Origin: Membranipora membranacea
Lineage: Eukaryota; Bryozoa; Gymnolaemata; Cheilostomatida; Membraniporidae
DNA: 64,000 nucleotides
Assembly: GCA_914767715.1 (NCBI GenBank)
Contig: OU612066.1
Location: 37,362,283-37,426,282 of the forward strand
Direction: 5' to 3'
Shown here: positions 1 through 13,900 of the stretch, piece by piece
Position numbering within the stretch: position 1 is the first letter of the stretch
How the letters are laid out: each line of letters starts with the position of its first letter
Made by a program: the position numbers and the translations under genes
The notes under the pieces: generated by a model
Database searches by the model: none
What the model saw: only the letters and a program-made list of their open reading frames with translations
What the model was told of the DNA's origin: nothing

Positions 1-3000
1 CAAGGACCAATTGATTTTCATAGAGCTATGCTCCCCATTTTTCGCTGGTAGAAATTCATTAATAGATGCTCAGTACGCTGCAGCACTAAACAAATGGGCT
101 GAACAACCACATTTAAATCCAAGATTAACAAAATAATAATCGGAAGAAAGGATGTGCCTTCACAATTTCTCTGGACAGAAAATTTGGTCATACATAGGAT
201 ATAAATGTAACAGTAACACATCCTTCTTCAGTTGTTTTCGGGTGGCGGTAGTTGTGTGCAGTTACTCGCTAACGTATGGTTTTCCATACAGAGAAATTAA
301 TGATGTTCTGTGGTATGAATTAAATGCTTATTGCTCCTGCGCCATCAGGCGAGTGACAACTCCGATACAAACTGTTAAGTTTTCTCTCAAGAAATACTAG
401 TTGGAAGAATCTAAGTTGATCATATTGCTTGATACATAACTTATAGTGAGTGATACATGTACTTTATGACGATTTTGTTTCAAAGATTTCTCAGCGTGAG
501 ATATGCTACCTATCATATCATTGAGACTTAAGCCTGCAGGCATAGCTACTGTCGGCAAATGGCATCTTTATTGCTAGCTGTGAGCTGTGAGAGACCAGGT
601 ATTTTATATGTATATGCTTGTTTGTATATGGCGGCTGGTTTTTAGTACAGGGTTATTATGTCACCCGGGAGCACCTGTTGGTCCTAGTATTATTCATCAT
701 CAATGACATTTTTTCTATAGTGGAACCCAACACCTACTTCCAGATGAATGTTTTTTTGCACAGTTTCCCGAGGCGGGCCGATCGTATAAAGGGATATTTG
801 ATACCATGAGATACCAGAGTCACTCGATTGTATTATTTGTAATACGCGTAGCATCTTACTCATGGTCATTATGTGTCATTAAGCTTGTAGCTTTCACTCT
901 TGCATAACATTTTGGTAAAAAAGCGAGGAAAGCTGGGCTATAACAGGTTGGGCTTGGGCGTGATTATCACAATGAGATATTATTAAGTTCTATTCTCGAT
1001 ACAGGCATCCCAAGAGAACAACAAGCCAACTTTCTGACTAACTAAGCAGCTGAAGTATGGATAAGCCTAGCTTATATCAGATGTACTTGTTCAAGCATTT
1101 ATTGTCAAAAGTCAATTTAAAACCGGGTACACTTATTAATTTGGCCTCAATAATCATTCCGGTGATTTTCCCAGATACATTTCAATTTATTGTCTCGATC
1201 AGGGCCTTTTGTATTTGCTCACCTAATTGTGGCTGATTTTATTGAGTTACATCGACAGGGAAAGTTTAGAACTATTCGCTTGAACGGTAATGTTGTGTCT
1301 TTGAACAAAACCCTTGCATTTTTTACTTTGGGTCACATAATAAGCATAACAGATATATCTCGTTTTGTCAATGATTTTCACGGTCAGGGTGTGGCATTTG
1401 GTCTGTAGTATAACCGTGTTACTGTGAGAAGTGTGTGCAAGGGACACATAAGCTAACACTCAGCACCTCGGCTAACACTGAGCACCTCGGCTAACACTGA
1501 GCACCTCGGCTAACACTGAGCACCTCGGCTAACACTGAGCACCTCGGCTAACACACATATGGCGTTGAAAGTGAAAGTGATCAATGATTTTGCCTCACTG
1601 GGAAAACCATGTCTTGTGCGAAGGGATGAAAGGAATTCCTAGCAGTTCATTAATTTTTACACGCCACAAGTTTATAAACGATGGACTTTTAAAATGCGGT
1701 TTGCACTCCGGGTACAACTGATGCAAATTAAATTGAAAGCAGATTTCTTATCTTTTCATTGAACAAGGGAAGCTCACAGCTGTTGTATGGGACAGTGGCT
1801 GTGATAATAAAAAAAAACACTACTGAGATGATGGAACACTATTAATTATTGTATTACAAACAATAAACATTGACAAACACAGGACAGAGTGTGTCAAGTC
1901 TGAAAAACAGAACTAATAACTGATAGCTGATAGCAATCACAAGGACAAGGGCAACCTGTCTCCCCTTGTCAGCAGAAAAGCCTGTCATAAAAAATAAATA
2001 AATTATGGAGTTTGCTTTATGCGGGTAGAAAAATAATGCTGGAATGTTATGAACTTGACAAAAAATAAAAAAACAGAAAATAAACTTTAAGGTTTTAAAT
2101 AAGAATATATCTGACAAACCAGTTGTTGAGGTATGATCAGTGAATGTGAGCTAACTGTGGCTTGAACTAGCCACCAAGTTCTATCCGGTTCAGACTTCTA
2201 CATTGCCAATATATTAGAATATCAATTTCCATCACAAATCAATAGCAGCAGAATGTCTTTCTAACGCAGCAAACTTAACTTAATATATGAAAACCAAGGA
2301 AGGGGGGGGGGGGAGAAGGTTGGGAGCGAGTGAAAAGATAGTGGACCTATTAAGTAGACTAGTAATACAACAGAAGTTATTATAACTCTGTATTTGAGCA
2401 GCATCAGAGTGTAGATATCGGTCACCTTCGAGTAGTTTCGGGCCAGAATTCATCCATCTAGCCAACTTAAAACAATTCATCTCCATTCACCGTGGAAGGC
2501 ATAACATGCCAATCATTCGCAAGATGACTGACTAGTATGTGTAACATTATATTGGTTTATCTATGCACATACAGGGTAGGAAATACCTGCATATAAATGG
2601 AGTGAGATATTATTGTCATTGTCCCCACCTACGACTTATTAATTTCAGTGTCATCTCGCAGACATACCAAATACCACACATGATACCTAATGAAGTGAGG
2701 GGAGATATGTTTGGATTGTCATGTAAACATCGCTCTGGTGCCAGAAATTGTTGTGATCTGTATGGGAATGATTGATGGCGAATGACTGGAGATGGTGAAT
2801 TCTTGGCAGCCTCCAGAAGCAGACTGGAAAGTGACATCTTTCTTTGATTCAGCAATAAGCTTCAGCCTTGTTAGTGATTGCAACCTGTAAGATAAAATAA
2901 TTTAACATCTCATATAGGCAGTTAGGTGGTGGAGAAATGAGAGGACTTACTATACAGAAAACAACACACAACTCAAAAACCAAGGGTATCAATGGGAGAT

Positions 3001-4223
3001 ATATGGGAGTGATATACTCTCTAGTCTACCTTACAGACTGGTTAGTCTGAGCTACTGAGGTAGCAGTGAGTGGTCAGTAGGGATTTAGTCTGGAGCTTAC
3101 ATTAAAGCTATAGTCAAACATTGTAATACATGTTTTACGACGGTCAATATTTACAGTGGACAGTTGACCTTGTCTCAAGGCTATTTCCGTTCGACATAAC
3201 GTCATACTTTGACACGTCCACCCCTATTTGTGATATGACAGCGCAGGAAATAAAAAATAGTATTTCTACAAATTTGGAAAAGCTGCTGAATTTTTGTAGC
3301 CAAATGCTTAAGGGGATTCCAGTTTTTTTCCTGATATCGCTGCTAATATGAAGGAGGAAACATTAAAAGCTAAAAGCTGGTAATTATCGTTGGTGTGATG
3401 GTTCAACACGTTCATTGCACAATCTGAATATAGCCGGTCTGACATTGACTACATAATTACACGGCTGAGTCGGGGCGGGAGGGAGGCTGACTCGGAGTCT
3501 ACAGAGTACAGGTCCTTCACTGGTAACAGGGTGTTTCCATTCATAAACACGACATCAGATCCGCCCCTATCTACATCTCAAGTGGATTACAAATCTCAAT
3601 GTGCAGCCGCAAAATCACATGCGAATCCGTTTACCATCGACGATTTAACAATGTATGCACACTTTATGATCACTGACTATAATGTCTAGGTGGATTATTA
3701 GAGGGGCGACTGAGAAGCGGCGGCTGAGAAGCGGCGATCTCGGTTGGCTGGTATCTGGCACACTGTGGCGTTATTTCTTAGCTTACTTATACATGATTAG
3801 ATGCAGCAATCGGCTATCATCAAATCTCGCTGCGCCTAATCACAGGTTAGCCTGTCCACTCCGTAACCGGTTGGTGAATCCAAAATATTGGCTTGAGAAA
3901 ACTGAGCTAATTATAGACAAGCAGTAGTTTGTGATCCTTACATATCCTGGATATTTGACCAAATATATCCTTTTTTGTGGAATCTGCTGCAAGCTGATGA
4001 TGATAATTCTAGGGCCTGAGAAAATTTCAACACCTGATCGAACAGGCCAAATTGCCTGTGACTGCTCCTCTTACCAAGCTCACGTCGCTTTGCTCCAAGA
4101 TGCAAACAGAAAATTATTGTAATGCCATGACATTTGGAAAATTGGAAAATTGCTTCCTCCTGTCCCACCTATTACTATCTTACCCCCTCCATACTCGGTA
4201 TAATATATCATACTTACATGGAG
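1..4223. other. Intergenic stretch with no supported gene
   Basis: I see no exon chain, recognisable domain or RNA gene here on either strand. The open frames are short and low in complexity. The only clear structure is a 19-bp minisatellite at 1452-1554 and a run of G at about 2301-2312. Part of the right end is expected to be 3' untranslated sequence of the minus-strand receptor gene that stops at 4224, but I could not pick a poly(A) signal with confidence. Confidence 0.5.
1452..1554. repeat. 19-bp tandem repeat, about 5.4 copies
   Basis: The unit GCTAACACTGAGCACCTCG repeats head to tail about five times and ends in a partial unit. The first copy has a C instead of G at one position; the others are identical, which points to recent expansion. 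Confidence 0.9.
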
Positions 4224-4919
4224 TTAACTTACTGGATTGATTATAAGTTGAGCATTATTTTGGTCCTCTGTTATAAGAGCTGGGGATATCGCCATCTTTG
4301 TCTCTTCATGTATAGATTTAGAGGTTTGGTTCTCGATATGTGCGGCCGCGGCAGCGCAGGCGGTGGTGATTGTAGTCTGGTCCTGCAGGGCTGAGGAGGG
4401 TACAGTCAGTATGAGACCATTACTCCTCAGCATCGGCTGATTTAGCGAGGCTGTAGAGCTCTTGTGAAGGTGAGGTAGGATATCAATGAGCCCCTGAGCC
4501 GAGCTCGTGTAGTTCATGGTCTTAGAGGGAAGACTCGGGTTCAAGATAAAGTTAATGTCATGTTCGAGATCCTCTAGGCTAGAGGAATAAGAGTCCAGAC
4601 TGGATATACCACTCTCTACCTTCGGCTTCTTTGTCCTCATCGGTGACATAGACTCAGACTTACTCACACTGATTGGGGGTGGGGTGTACGCCCGCAGGTG
4701 AACGGGCTTGTCATGCCGTCGACGAGGGTTACTGCTGTGCTGTGAGGTTTGAGAGTCTGTGATATCGATGTCGGTATCTCTGTCTGATTCACTCAGAGTT
4801 CTGTTGTGCTCCACTGTAACCATCTCGAGCTGCTGTGAGGATCTAAGAGGTGGAGGAGCGGAGGTCGTCTGACGCCCCGATGAGTTATCGGAATGCTGAC
4901 TACGCTCTGAGGCTGCTGC
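4224..4919 (-). CDS. Receptor cytoplasmic tail, end of exon 13
   Basis: About 230 residues after the PDWF motif, rich in Ser, Thr, Gln and Asn. It has an acidic stretch (ESDRDTDIDITDSQ), proline clusters (TSAPPPL, AYTPPPIS), a basic patch (RTKKPKVES) and an alanine run (ACAAAAAH). No folded domain is visible. Tails of this kind in IL-17 receptors carry phosphorylation and adaptor sites, but I recognise no specific docking motif. The stop codon is at 4226-4224. Confidence 0.8.
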   Translation of the reverse strand, partial: AAASERSQHSDNSSGRQTTSAPPPLRSSQQLEMVTVEHNRTLSESDRDTDIDITDSQTSQHSSNPRRRHDKPVHLRAYTPPPISVSKSESMSPMRTKKPKVESGISSLDSYSSSLEDLEHDINFILNPSLPSKTMNYTSSAQGLIDILPHLHKSSTASLNQPMLRSNGLILTVPSSALQDQTTITTACAAAAAHIENQTSKSIHEETKMAISPALITEDQNNAQLIINPVS

Positions 4920-7900
4920 CGGTAACAAAGCCTGCAGGTTCTCATGAAACCAGTCTGGATTGTTGGTCATATACTTTTTTGCTGCCGCTATTTTCTCAGA
5001 CAGCGTATCTATATAAACTCTCTCGTGTCCACATTTACACAAGTCAAGGCCTTCTTTAGGGCTCATATATTCTACCACAGTGGGGATGAATGAATGTATA
5101 TCTTGCATCAGTTTATAACGCTGCCAGTTTTCGAGCAGCACGGGGATATCAGACTCGTTGGAATATTCAAAGTATACGACCATTTTCTGATGTCCCATGC
5201 TATCGGAATCTGACTGTAGCTGGCGTATAGCTGCTATGTAAGCGTCATCGCTTTCCTACAAACAAACAAATATAGCTATAGAAGCTCGTTATTTTGGGCT
5301 TTGGGTCTATATGCTCCCGAGGCTATTTCATTAGTCACATAACTATCATCGTAAGCTTTCTGAACAAAAAGAACAGTGCGCTTGGCAGGTTTGCTTTGTG
5401 ATGGAGGTTTAGTGTTGTCATATTGTACTTAGTATACATAGTACACATTTCGCAGGAACTAAACTTTTCACCTCTGATGCCAAATCATAATTGAAAAGAA
5501 AAAAATGCTAATATTTGTTCAGCATTCTTGCGCTTGTTTCGAACTAAAATTTTTAAAGTGGTGGGATAGCCAAGTATAGACTCACTTGTATAGACCAACG
5601 CCTATTTTACATAACATACGCTTATAAATGTAGGCAAATACCTGTATTCAAATAGAATCATTGGGTCTAAATGTAACAAAAAATAATAAAAACAGCATAG
5701 CTTTTTGACTGGATAATAGGCCATGTATGAGTTTTCATTTATTGTTAATGGCTTTCACTTCACTGTATATGAACAATGAATATTTCAAGCCAACATTGTG
5801 TGAAATGAGCTCTTCGAGTTTCGGTGCAGACGAATAGTTCTACTCTCAATAACTCAGCTGAGTTGAGGTATTTGGGAGTGGGTGCCGTTGAACTTGCTAA
5901 AGGGATATTGGTGCAAAACCCTCCCCAATCATAGAATTATAGTTGTGAGATCAAAGGCTAAAACCAGTTCTATAACTTTGTGTTCAGACTAAATATAATT
6001 ATTGTTTTTGGTGTGAAAATGAAGCACTCACTTAAGAAATATTGACTTGGTTATTGATTGGTACATTGCTCCGAATATTCGGGGATCAGTAATCAGTGAA
6101 TGAATCTGTACAAAGTTTGTAACTGTCGCCACGTACGCAGCGGCGAAGTGAGAAATCGCCGGCCGGCATCCACGCTGCCAGCTTTATCGAGGCATTGAAG
6201 TATGCTATCTGCACGATTAGTCATAGGCTCCCTGACATAGGTATTCCAACATGATAGTGTCCTAAGAAATTGCTGGAAGTTTGTCTATTCAAACTAAACA
6301 ATGCCTCCTACGCAAAGCACGATTTTGCAACCTGGGGATATTATTTCAAGATATAAGCGCACAAAGCGTAAGTTAGGTATTGCAAGTTTAAAAATGGGGA
6401 TCGCTTTAGATCTTACTGATTACTACCAGTCCTGATGTGGGAGGCTTTAGATCTTACTGATTACTACCAGTCCTGATGTGGGAGGCTTTCTTATCTGATT
6501 TTTGAGTTTTCGAATAATTTGTGAAAAATGGCGAAAAATGAAATGAGGGCATATTTGCAGGGCTAACTCATCAAGAAACCTCCAACTTCCTAAACAAACA
6601 TAACGTCACGTCACTACACTATTATATTAATGACTTAATAATTTACCTATATCAACAGTAAAATTCTCCACTCCAATCAATGGTATCTTAAAGTGCATAG
6701 AAGCATTTACACACACATTACAACCTCAAATTCCAATGCCTACCTAACACCACTTTAATACAACGGCATCAGACATAAGAGATGTTTACAAAGCATTTGA
6801 CAAGTAGCTTTCACCATCTTTCCTCTCTAATCTAACAACACATTTCAACAAATAAGAGTCTATATTATTTCAAACTTTCATGTTATTTTAGCGTTACACA
6901 TAAATCAAGGGCGATACCTGGGAGTGCCTTAAAACAGGTATTCCGAACAAAACAATAGCGTGCCCTAATTACACCGTAGCTTGTATAGCGTATTTACTGG
7001 TAGTTGTTCATGCTCACCGCAATCACTCGCTCATTCATAATGTTTGCATGAAATTTTATCAAATTTGGCTAATCTAGACCAAACCTACTATTAAATATCT
7101 CATCCCTCAATTCAGTTAAACTTATTGTTTTAGAATGCACCTCCAGACTGGTTTTAGCAGTACATAGGGACTATATGGGTGTACTGATGATCATTGTATA
7201 ACATCCTTCACATGTATATATATATCTTATTTTAGTTAAGTGTTTCATGCTCACTTTCTGACCGCAGCGCCCCCTGATGAGTAATTTTTCCTGCGCCACC
7301 CAGATCTCAACTAGTGATGTCATAATTCGGATAGCCTCAGTTTTAAGGCCGTTGTTTTAACCACCCCTCCTGTTCACGAGCGAGCCGAACTGCCTCTTAT
7401 GCTATGAGCAGGCAGGCTAAACAGGATAACACAGCCCTATAATTAAAGTTTAATTGAAAAGGGTGGAGTCCCTCATTATAATACATCAAACCAGCAGAGA
7501 TTCGCTTGTGATTATAGACTATGGGATAAGAGTGCACAACTTTAAGTCATTAATTGGCGAGAGGAATTTGGAATTAAATTTGTTTCTTTTCGCCGTGAAG
7601 AGGGAAAACAGTCATCATTTAATAAGATTTCACTTAAAATTAATTTGTCAACCCATACAACATATAAAATTCACCGGTTATTATTGGCTCATCACATGCA
7701 TCTTGTTGTCTAGAGTTTTTTTTCCGGTGACCTTTGCTAATAACAGCCTGAAAGTGCTGAGTCTCAGGGCCACTGAACGGATACCGGGTCGTGTTATGCA
7801 TCCTATTTTCGACTTTTTAGTGCCCACGGCCATGAATCAAAGTGCTTCTACATTAAAAAACATGGCAACAACCAACAATGAATAACAACCCGCTATGTTG

Positions 7901-10900
7901 GACTTGTATGGGAGAGTGGCGTGTAACTAATAGTGAGTGGTGCATAGGTACTTGTTATTTATCTGAGCGACTGTCTTCATGAAAGCATTCAGATAGCTAA
8001 GAATCTCTCGTGTATTGTCGAACGGTATTGCTATATTAGTTTTTTTTCGCATTTATAGTTAACCAGTGTATAAAATATATATAATTTAGCTCATTTTAAT
8101 CTGTGCTTAAAAAAGGTACTAAGGGTAACAAAAATGGCCTTTATTTCTGCCGTTGAATACTTTTTGTGTACAAGGTAGAGAATCGCAAGTATGACATTTA
8201 GGACTGCCTGAGGGCTGTATGGGTTTCAGTCAAGGTTTTTGAAAAGCTCATTAAAAGTTATATTTCAAGTGTGTATGCTGAAAAGCTGGTAGATTTAAAA
8301 AAGCCTGCCTCATTAAGTAATTATTTCAGCAGTCAATTTCTAAGCTTGTTTATGGCTGACCGGGTTAGTTACCCTTAATTGCAGGACTTATAGCCAACAC
8401 CCAGCTCTTATGAATGAGACATTATATGTATCTATGTCAGAGATTTGACTGTTTGACCATAGTCTGAGCCCCCCCCCCCACACTCTTGCCCATCGTCCAA
8501 CGGCCCCCCGGGGGCATAGTGATTGACTATAGTGATTGTAGTGATGTAGAAGAATTAAATTGCCTAACTTTAATTCAATTGGTGAACTTCTTGGGAATTT
8601 TTTCAACGTCAGAACGCAAATGTAACAATTTCAATATTATTTTCAACTGGTATGCTGTTGGTGGGCTTGAGACCAAGAAAACAGTCAGTTATTAAAAATA
8701 TCAATCGCATTTTCTTAAAATCCTGTCAAAGAACAACCGTCAAATTCGGTAAGAGCGTTGAGTTTATTGGGGGTTTTATAGTAGAAATGATTGATATTCA
8801 TCCTTACATTGGTTGTGGCTCAAATTTAATGTTGGTTTTTACTTCTGCCTGGAAAACGATACGTAGCCGAAGATATACAGTCTAATTTCAGCTACTGCTT
8901 ACCACAATTTTCTAGTAAGGATGACACATTATAATTGAAACACGCCCATGTCTCTAATGGAGGGAGAGTGGGATATACCTCCCACCCTCCCTGACTAATG
9001 GATACCCACCTGTTCTAGTTGTGCCCTCCTGGCGCTGACACTTTTAAATCTGGCTCCGGCTGAACACACCACTATCACATAGTTAACTGTAGCTAGCTTG
9101 TGCTGTAGCCACGCATGTATACCTGTAACAAGATGCAACATATCCCATTATAGAAACAAGACATCATCATAGATTTTTTCTACACATCTTAAAAACTGGC
9201 CACGGTGACCTGGAATGGTAGTTAAAGAGTCACAATATATGATTGGACACACAAATTAAATAATAGGTGTAAATTGAGGTACCCGATCCCTTCCATTTAT
9301 TCAGAACCTTTTGGGACTTGCATACCTTCAAAACAACACACCCAAAATCTGTACCACAATAATTGGAGGTATCTGTTTGTTTCCTTAAGAATCTGAGGTA
9401 GTGACAGACATAATCAGAAGTTTTTCAGATTTTAGGGGGCTAGTCATCAAAAATAATCTATTGCAGCTGCTCAAAAAATGAATAAATACTAACTATTTGG
9501 ATAACTCACGTCAAAAACTTCCCAAAATGACTCAATTGGGCTAGAAGAGATCGGAGGCTATTATCAGGGGTGTATCACAAACCTACACATCGGAGGTGGA
9601 GGAATTCGTCACGAATTGTTAGCTTACAATATTTATTCAAAAATGGGAATATTTATTAGAGTTCTGCTCTACTAGCAACGGTCATTGGTCTCAGAGCGAC
9701 AAATTATATTTGGTGGACCTGATGTACATCAAACATGCGGAGAGCGAGAGAGAGCGGGGGGTGGGGGGCAGGGCCTGGGGATAATATTACACAGTGCATA
9801 TTGTGATGATTATAGCTTGTGACTATCCTGATACTGAGGATACGACAGGGCTTCATATTATAACACCTAGTGTAACCTCACTGTATAAGATAATGTGTGG
9901 ATACTCTCAAACATCAGATAAAGTGATAAAATTATACCCCACTGCCCGCTTAATCAAGTTTTCGGTTAAACATGACCCTCTCAAATCATATAATCAACTT
10001 TTTTTTACAAAATACATGCTGCGGATTGTGACAAATAAGTGTTTCTATATTTTTGAGTAGGTGGGATGTGTGTCTTTAGCCGTAGGTGGCAGGTTTAGGA
10101 GTTGTTAGGTAACCTTGCAGACAATCGCTGTATAAAATAACACATCACTGTATTCTGGTTATGTATAACCTTAGTAGATGATCTGTGTTATGTTATGTAT
10201 AACCTTAGTTGATGAAGGTTTGCATAATATTCAGTGATCAAAGGAATGTTGGGCGTCAACAATCCAATACCTTGGTGTTGATTAGTGAATATCATCCAAG
10301 GCATTCACCAACAACCACTCGGGAAATTTACAAGTTCTCTCAACTTCATTCGTACATTGAACTGGAGAACTTTTCATCACAATCAAGGGGTTAATGGGTC
10401 TGTTCAAAACATAGACCTAATGATAATATATCATTAGTAGAAAGTCTAAGGTACAAACACATAGTTTGGCCAAGATCTATGTTTGGGGGAGAAGATAAAT
10501 AGGGCGATGCACCCCTGTACAGGACTTGATAGAGAGAGAGAGGAGGTTATACATAGCACCATGAAGTAGACTTTGTATGGTGCCCTAAGTGCGGTGATAC
10601 CTCGTTCAGCAATCTCCTGAGTCGCCCAGAAGTCAGCCATGACGGTACAGCCCAGAGCGTTCTGTAGGAGCAGAGCTAGAGATTGTACACAGGACAGGTG
10701 GTTCTGACAGTCATATGAGTAGAGAAGTAACACTGTGGGAGCTGATCCTTTTATATCTACAATAGAGAGAAAGAAAGTCATAATGAGAAGGTGATATATT
10801 ATTATAGACAGTAAGGGACAATATAAGGATGGCTAAAATGTAGGTAGGCGTCTGGTTCTCCTATGAAAAATGGACAAATATGGTTACTTTAAAGCGAGAT

Positions 10901-13900
10901 ACACAGCTGACATATTCTCATATAATAAGTGCCTGGCTGACTTTTCATCTGACACATCCACTAATTATCCTCATCACTTTTGTATTACGTCTGTGAAACC
11001 AAAAAGGAGATCTATTTCTAGCGGGAGAATCGAGGAATGCTTTTAAGTGTCTGACATTTCTCACTCCACCATTTGAGTGAAGGTATTAAAACTAATTGGC
11101 ACAGTTATAACTTGAGCGGTGAAGAGGCAGCTCAGAGAACACAGCCCACTAGATTACAGTCATATTACAGAGGAGAGTGCCATCGCAGCAGCGCCATTAT
11201 AAGAGACATCAGTGCAATGAACTCTACTTCTAAATGCCATCTCATAACACCATAACATAAAAGTAGCATCCATGGAGCGAGATATTATATGAGCAGCGAG
11301 CGGTTGCACATATTAATCTTATACTGTATATAAGTATAGGGTGTGTGCCAGTAATGACAGTTATTTAGCTGAATCCTCTACATTATTACTCAGCGTTTTA
11401 TACTGCAGCACCTCGCCACTAAGTTATTTTAAATGGTCAAAAGTCAGTCACCTAGTGTTTCTACTAGCTTTTATTAAAGCTCAGATGAGACGATAAATAT
11501 CCTCTGAAAGTTTTGGTGACAGCAGCCTTGCAATCAATGTTATCTAAGTTTGCATCTGATCACCTGTTTGGCAAACATACATTTATGGCCCCAAATTAAG
11601 CTAATTCCATACATTGGCAGCCCACCTGCTGGTGAAGACCTATTATGCTCTGCACATACAGCTCATCATATTCACATTTCTTGGTGATCAGTGACTTTAA
11701 TGATGGGAGATAAGAGATACAGAATTACCAGCTGAAATGTATCACTTACCTTCCTCCAGCAGCATACCATCACTGTATACATTCCCTCCAGAGAATCTCG
11801 CTGTAAGCCCATCTGTGAAAAGTATAACATTATCATCACCAAGAAGGCATATACGATATCTACTGTGATGAGTTTGGTGTACGCAAGCAAACTCTCAATT
11901 AAAACTTATCACTGTCTCTTTTTTGTTTCCTTAATATTTTCTTCTATGATTGAGAGTAATCCCCTCTCTGAACTAGTTGCTCAGAGAGGAGATAACTCTC
12001 TGGTATCATGACAAATTTATAAGAAGATTATTAAATTTCATTACGTATGAGATACAGGAACGCGAGTAATAGTCTCCTTACATTTAAGTTGAAGATAGTC
12101 TTGATACTGCCTTTAACTGTTTAACATGAGATCATACTTTGTTTTTTACTCCGTACATGAAACACGATTGATATCATCAAATGTGGACAGTTATGTAATC
12201 TAGTGTAATATTTTAGATGAAGAAAACAAGGAAATATCCGGAGGTCAACAGCCGTCATGAAATCAGCATCACCAGCTGCTCTGAGCGCACTTACACTACC
12301 ACACTTGGATACTGTGTATACTACTCACAATGTGATCCATGTCGACGTTTGAAGTAGATTAATAATATCACTGCTATTACAAGAACGAGAAAGATAACTC
12401 CGAATATAGTCCCGAGCAGTATATATAAGTCCTGCTTCTGTAAAACACCTGGCTCTGTCTCTTTTACTGAAACTGCATCATCTTCAATAAAAAAATAAAT
12501 ACACGAATTACATATACACTTAGACAGCAGTGCTGATGTATACAGAATTCATGGATATGTAAATATGATGTTCAAACATAATGTATGCTATCTACCTACG
12601 TAGACCAGTAGCAAAGGAGATACAGATAAATGGTCCCATCTTTATCTAATAGACACATAAAATATATACGTGATTACTGTTATTCTCAACACATTTAATT
12701 ATGATGTAGGCCTAATAAGAAAAGCTTGTTGATAAGGAAAAAAACCATGCATTCAACTCAATGAGACCCATAGTAATGCAGCAGCTCAATGACAGCCATC
12801 ATACAGAAGATCTAAAGCTTGATGCAGATACTGACAAGACGAACAAGGTCTGTTCGCTTAAGGATGTCAAGCAAGATCTCCCGATGGAAGAGGGTAGGAA
12901 TAAGCTTCTAGGTTATAAAAGCCAAGTTTAGACACTTGAGGCATCAAGCAGAGCCTGGTCTATCGTTCCGTATATGCAGCGTATGATTAACTTATGCATG
13001 CGGATTGTTGAGGGGTGTTACCATAATAATTTATCTGATCATGAATCGCCTGATTGCTTTTAAAACCTGAATTATAGAAGTTTCTCTGGTTAAGGTACAG
13101 TTAGTAAGACTTGATGTGATGGTATAGCCTGGTCACACGGCAGGGTTTTGGTTTTTTGGCCCGTGGCCGCGTGACCAGGCTAGTGATGGTATGTTTGTGG
13201 ATATATGGTGACATGAGCCAAATAAACTCTGAATGTGACAAGATTGATATTCTATCAACAATTTTAGGGTTCCAGTATAATGGCTAATCCTTAAAAATTG
13301 CAGAAACATTTGATGGGCAAAAGATATGAGTGAAGAAAGACCAGATCTCAACACATTAATAAATGATGTAGGGGTACCTTTTACATCCAGCAGGAGTCGT
13401 GCTTCTGAACACTAGCTTGTCATATGAAGAGGGGTTCAAACTTGTTTCTCTTTTCAAGAGCCTGGTACACAAAAAAGGTTCCTCATTGCACAGTCCATAT
13501 ATATGGGAAAATGATCAGCTTCCTGAAAACCATAAAGGACATATGCACTGACCTCCCGCCCCAGCAGTAGAGTCCATCCTCTCAGTGACCAGCTGTGGCT
13601 CTTCTTGTTGTTGAGTATGAATATCAGCAGAGTGAAAGGAATGAGACTGTATAATTGCACATCTGCCCTCGATAAGTTTATTGCGCACCTCACTAGATGG
13701 ACAACTGTACAGAGTAAGTGTGTATGTCAAATCTCCAGCACTGTCAAATCTCACCACGCTTGTACCCTGAGTTAACAAAATAAGTTAATTAGGTGGTAGA
13801 ACATTACACAAACATTCACCGGTTATTGTTGGAAATGATATGGTGGAAAAAAACCTATTGTTGGAAATGATATGGTGGAAAAAAAACAATGTGCAAACCA

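Noticed and set aside
7454-7885. 143-codon plus-strand frame
   Set aside because: It lies inside the last intron of the minus-strand receptor. Composition is that of AT-rich intron, with no recognisable domain or splice context.
10446-10512. Extension of receptor exon 11 to the in-frame stop
   Set aside because: The frame ends without the late SEFIR blocks, whereas the donor at 10513 joins in phase to exons that supply them.
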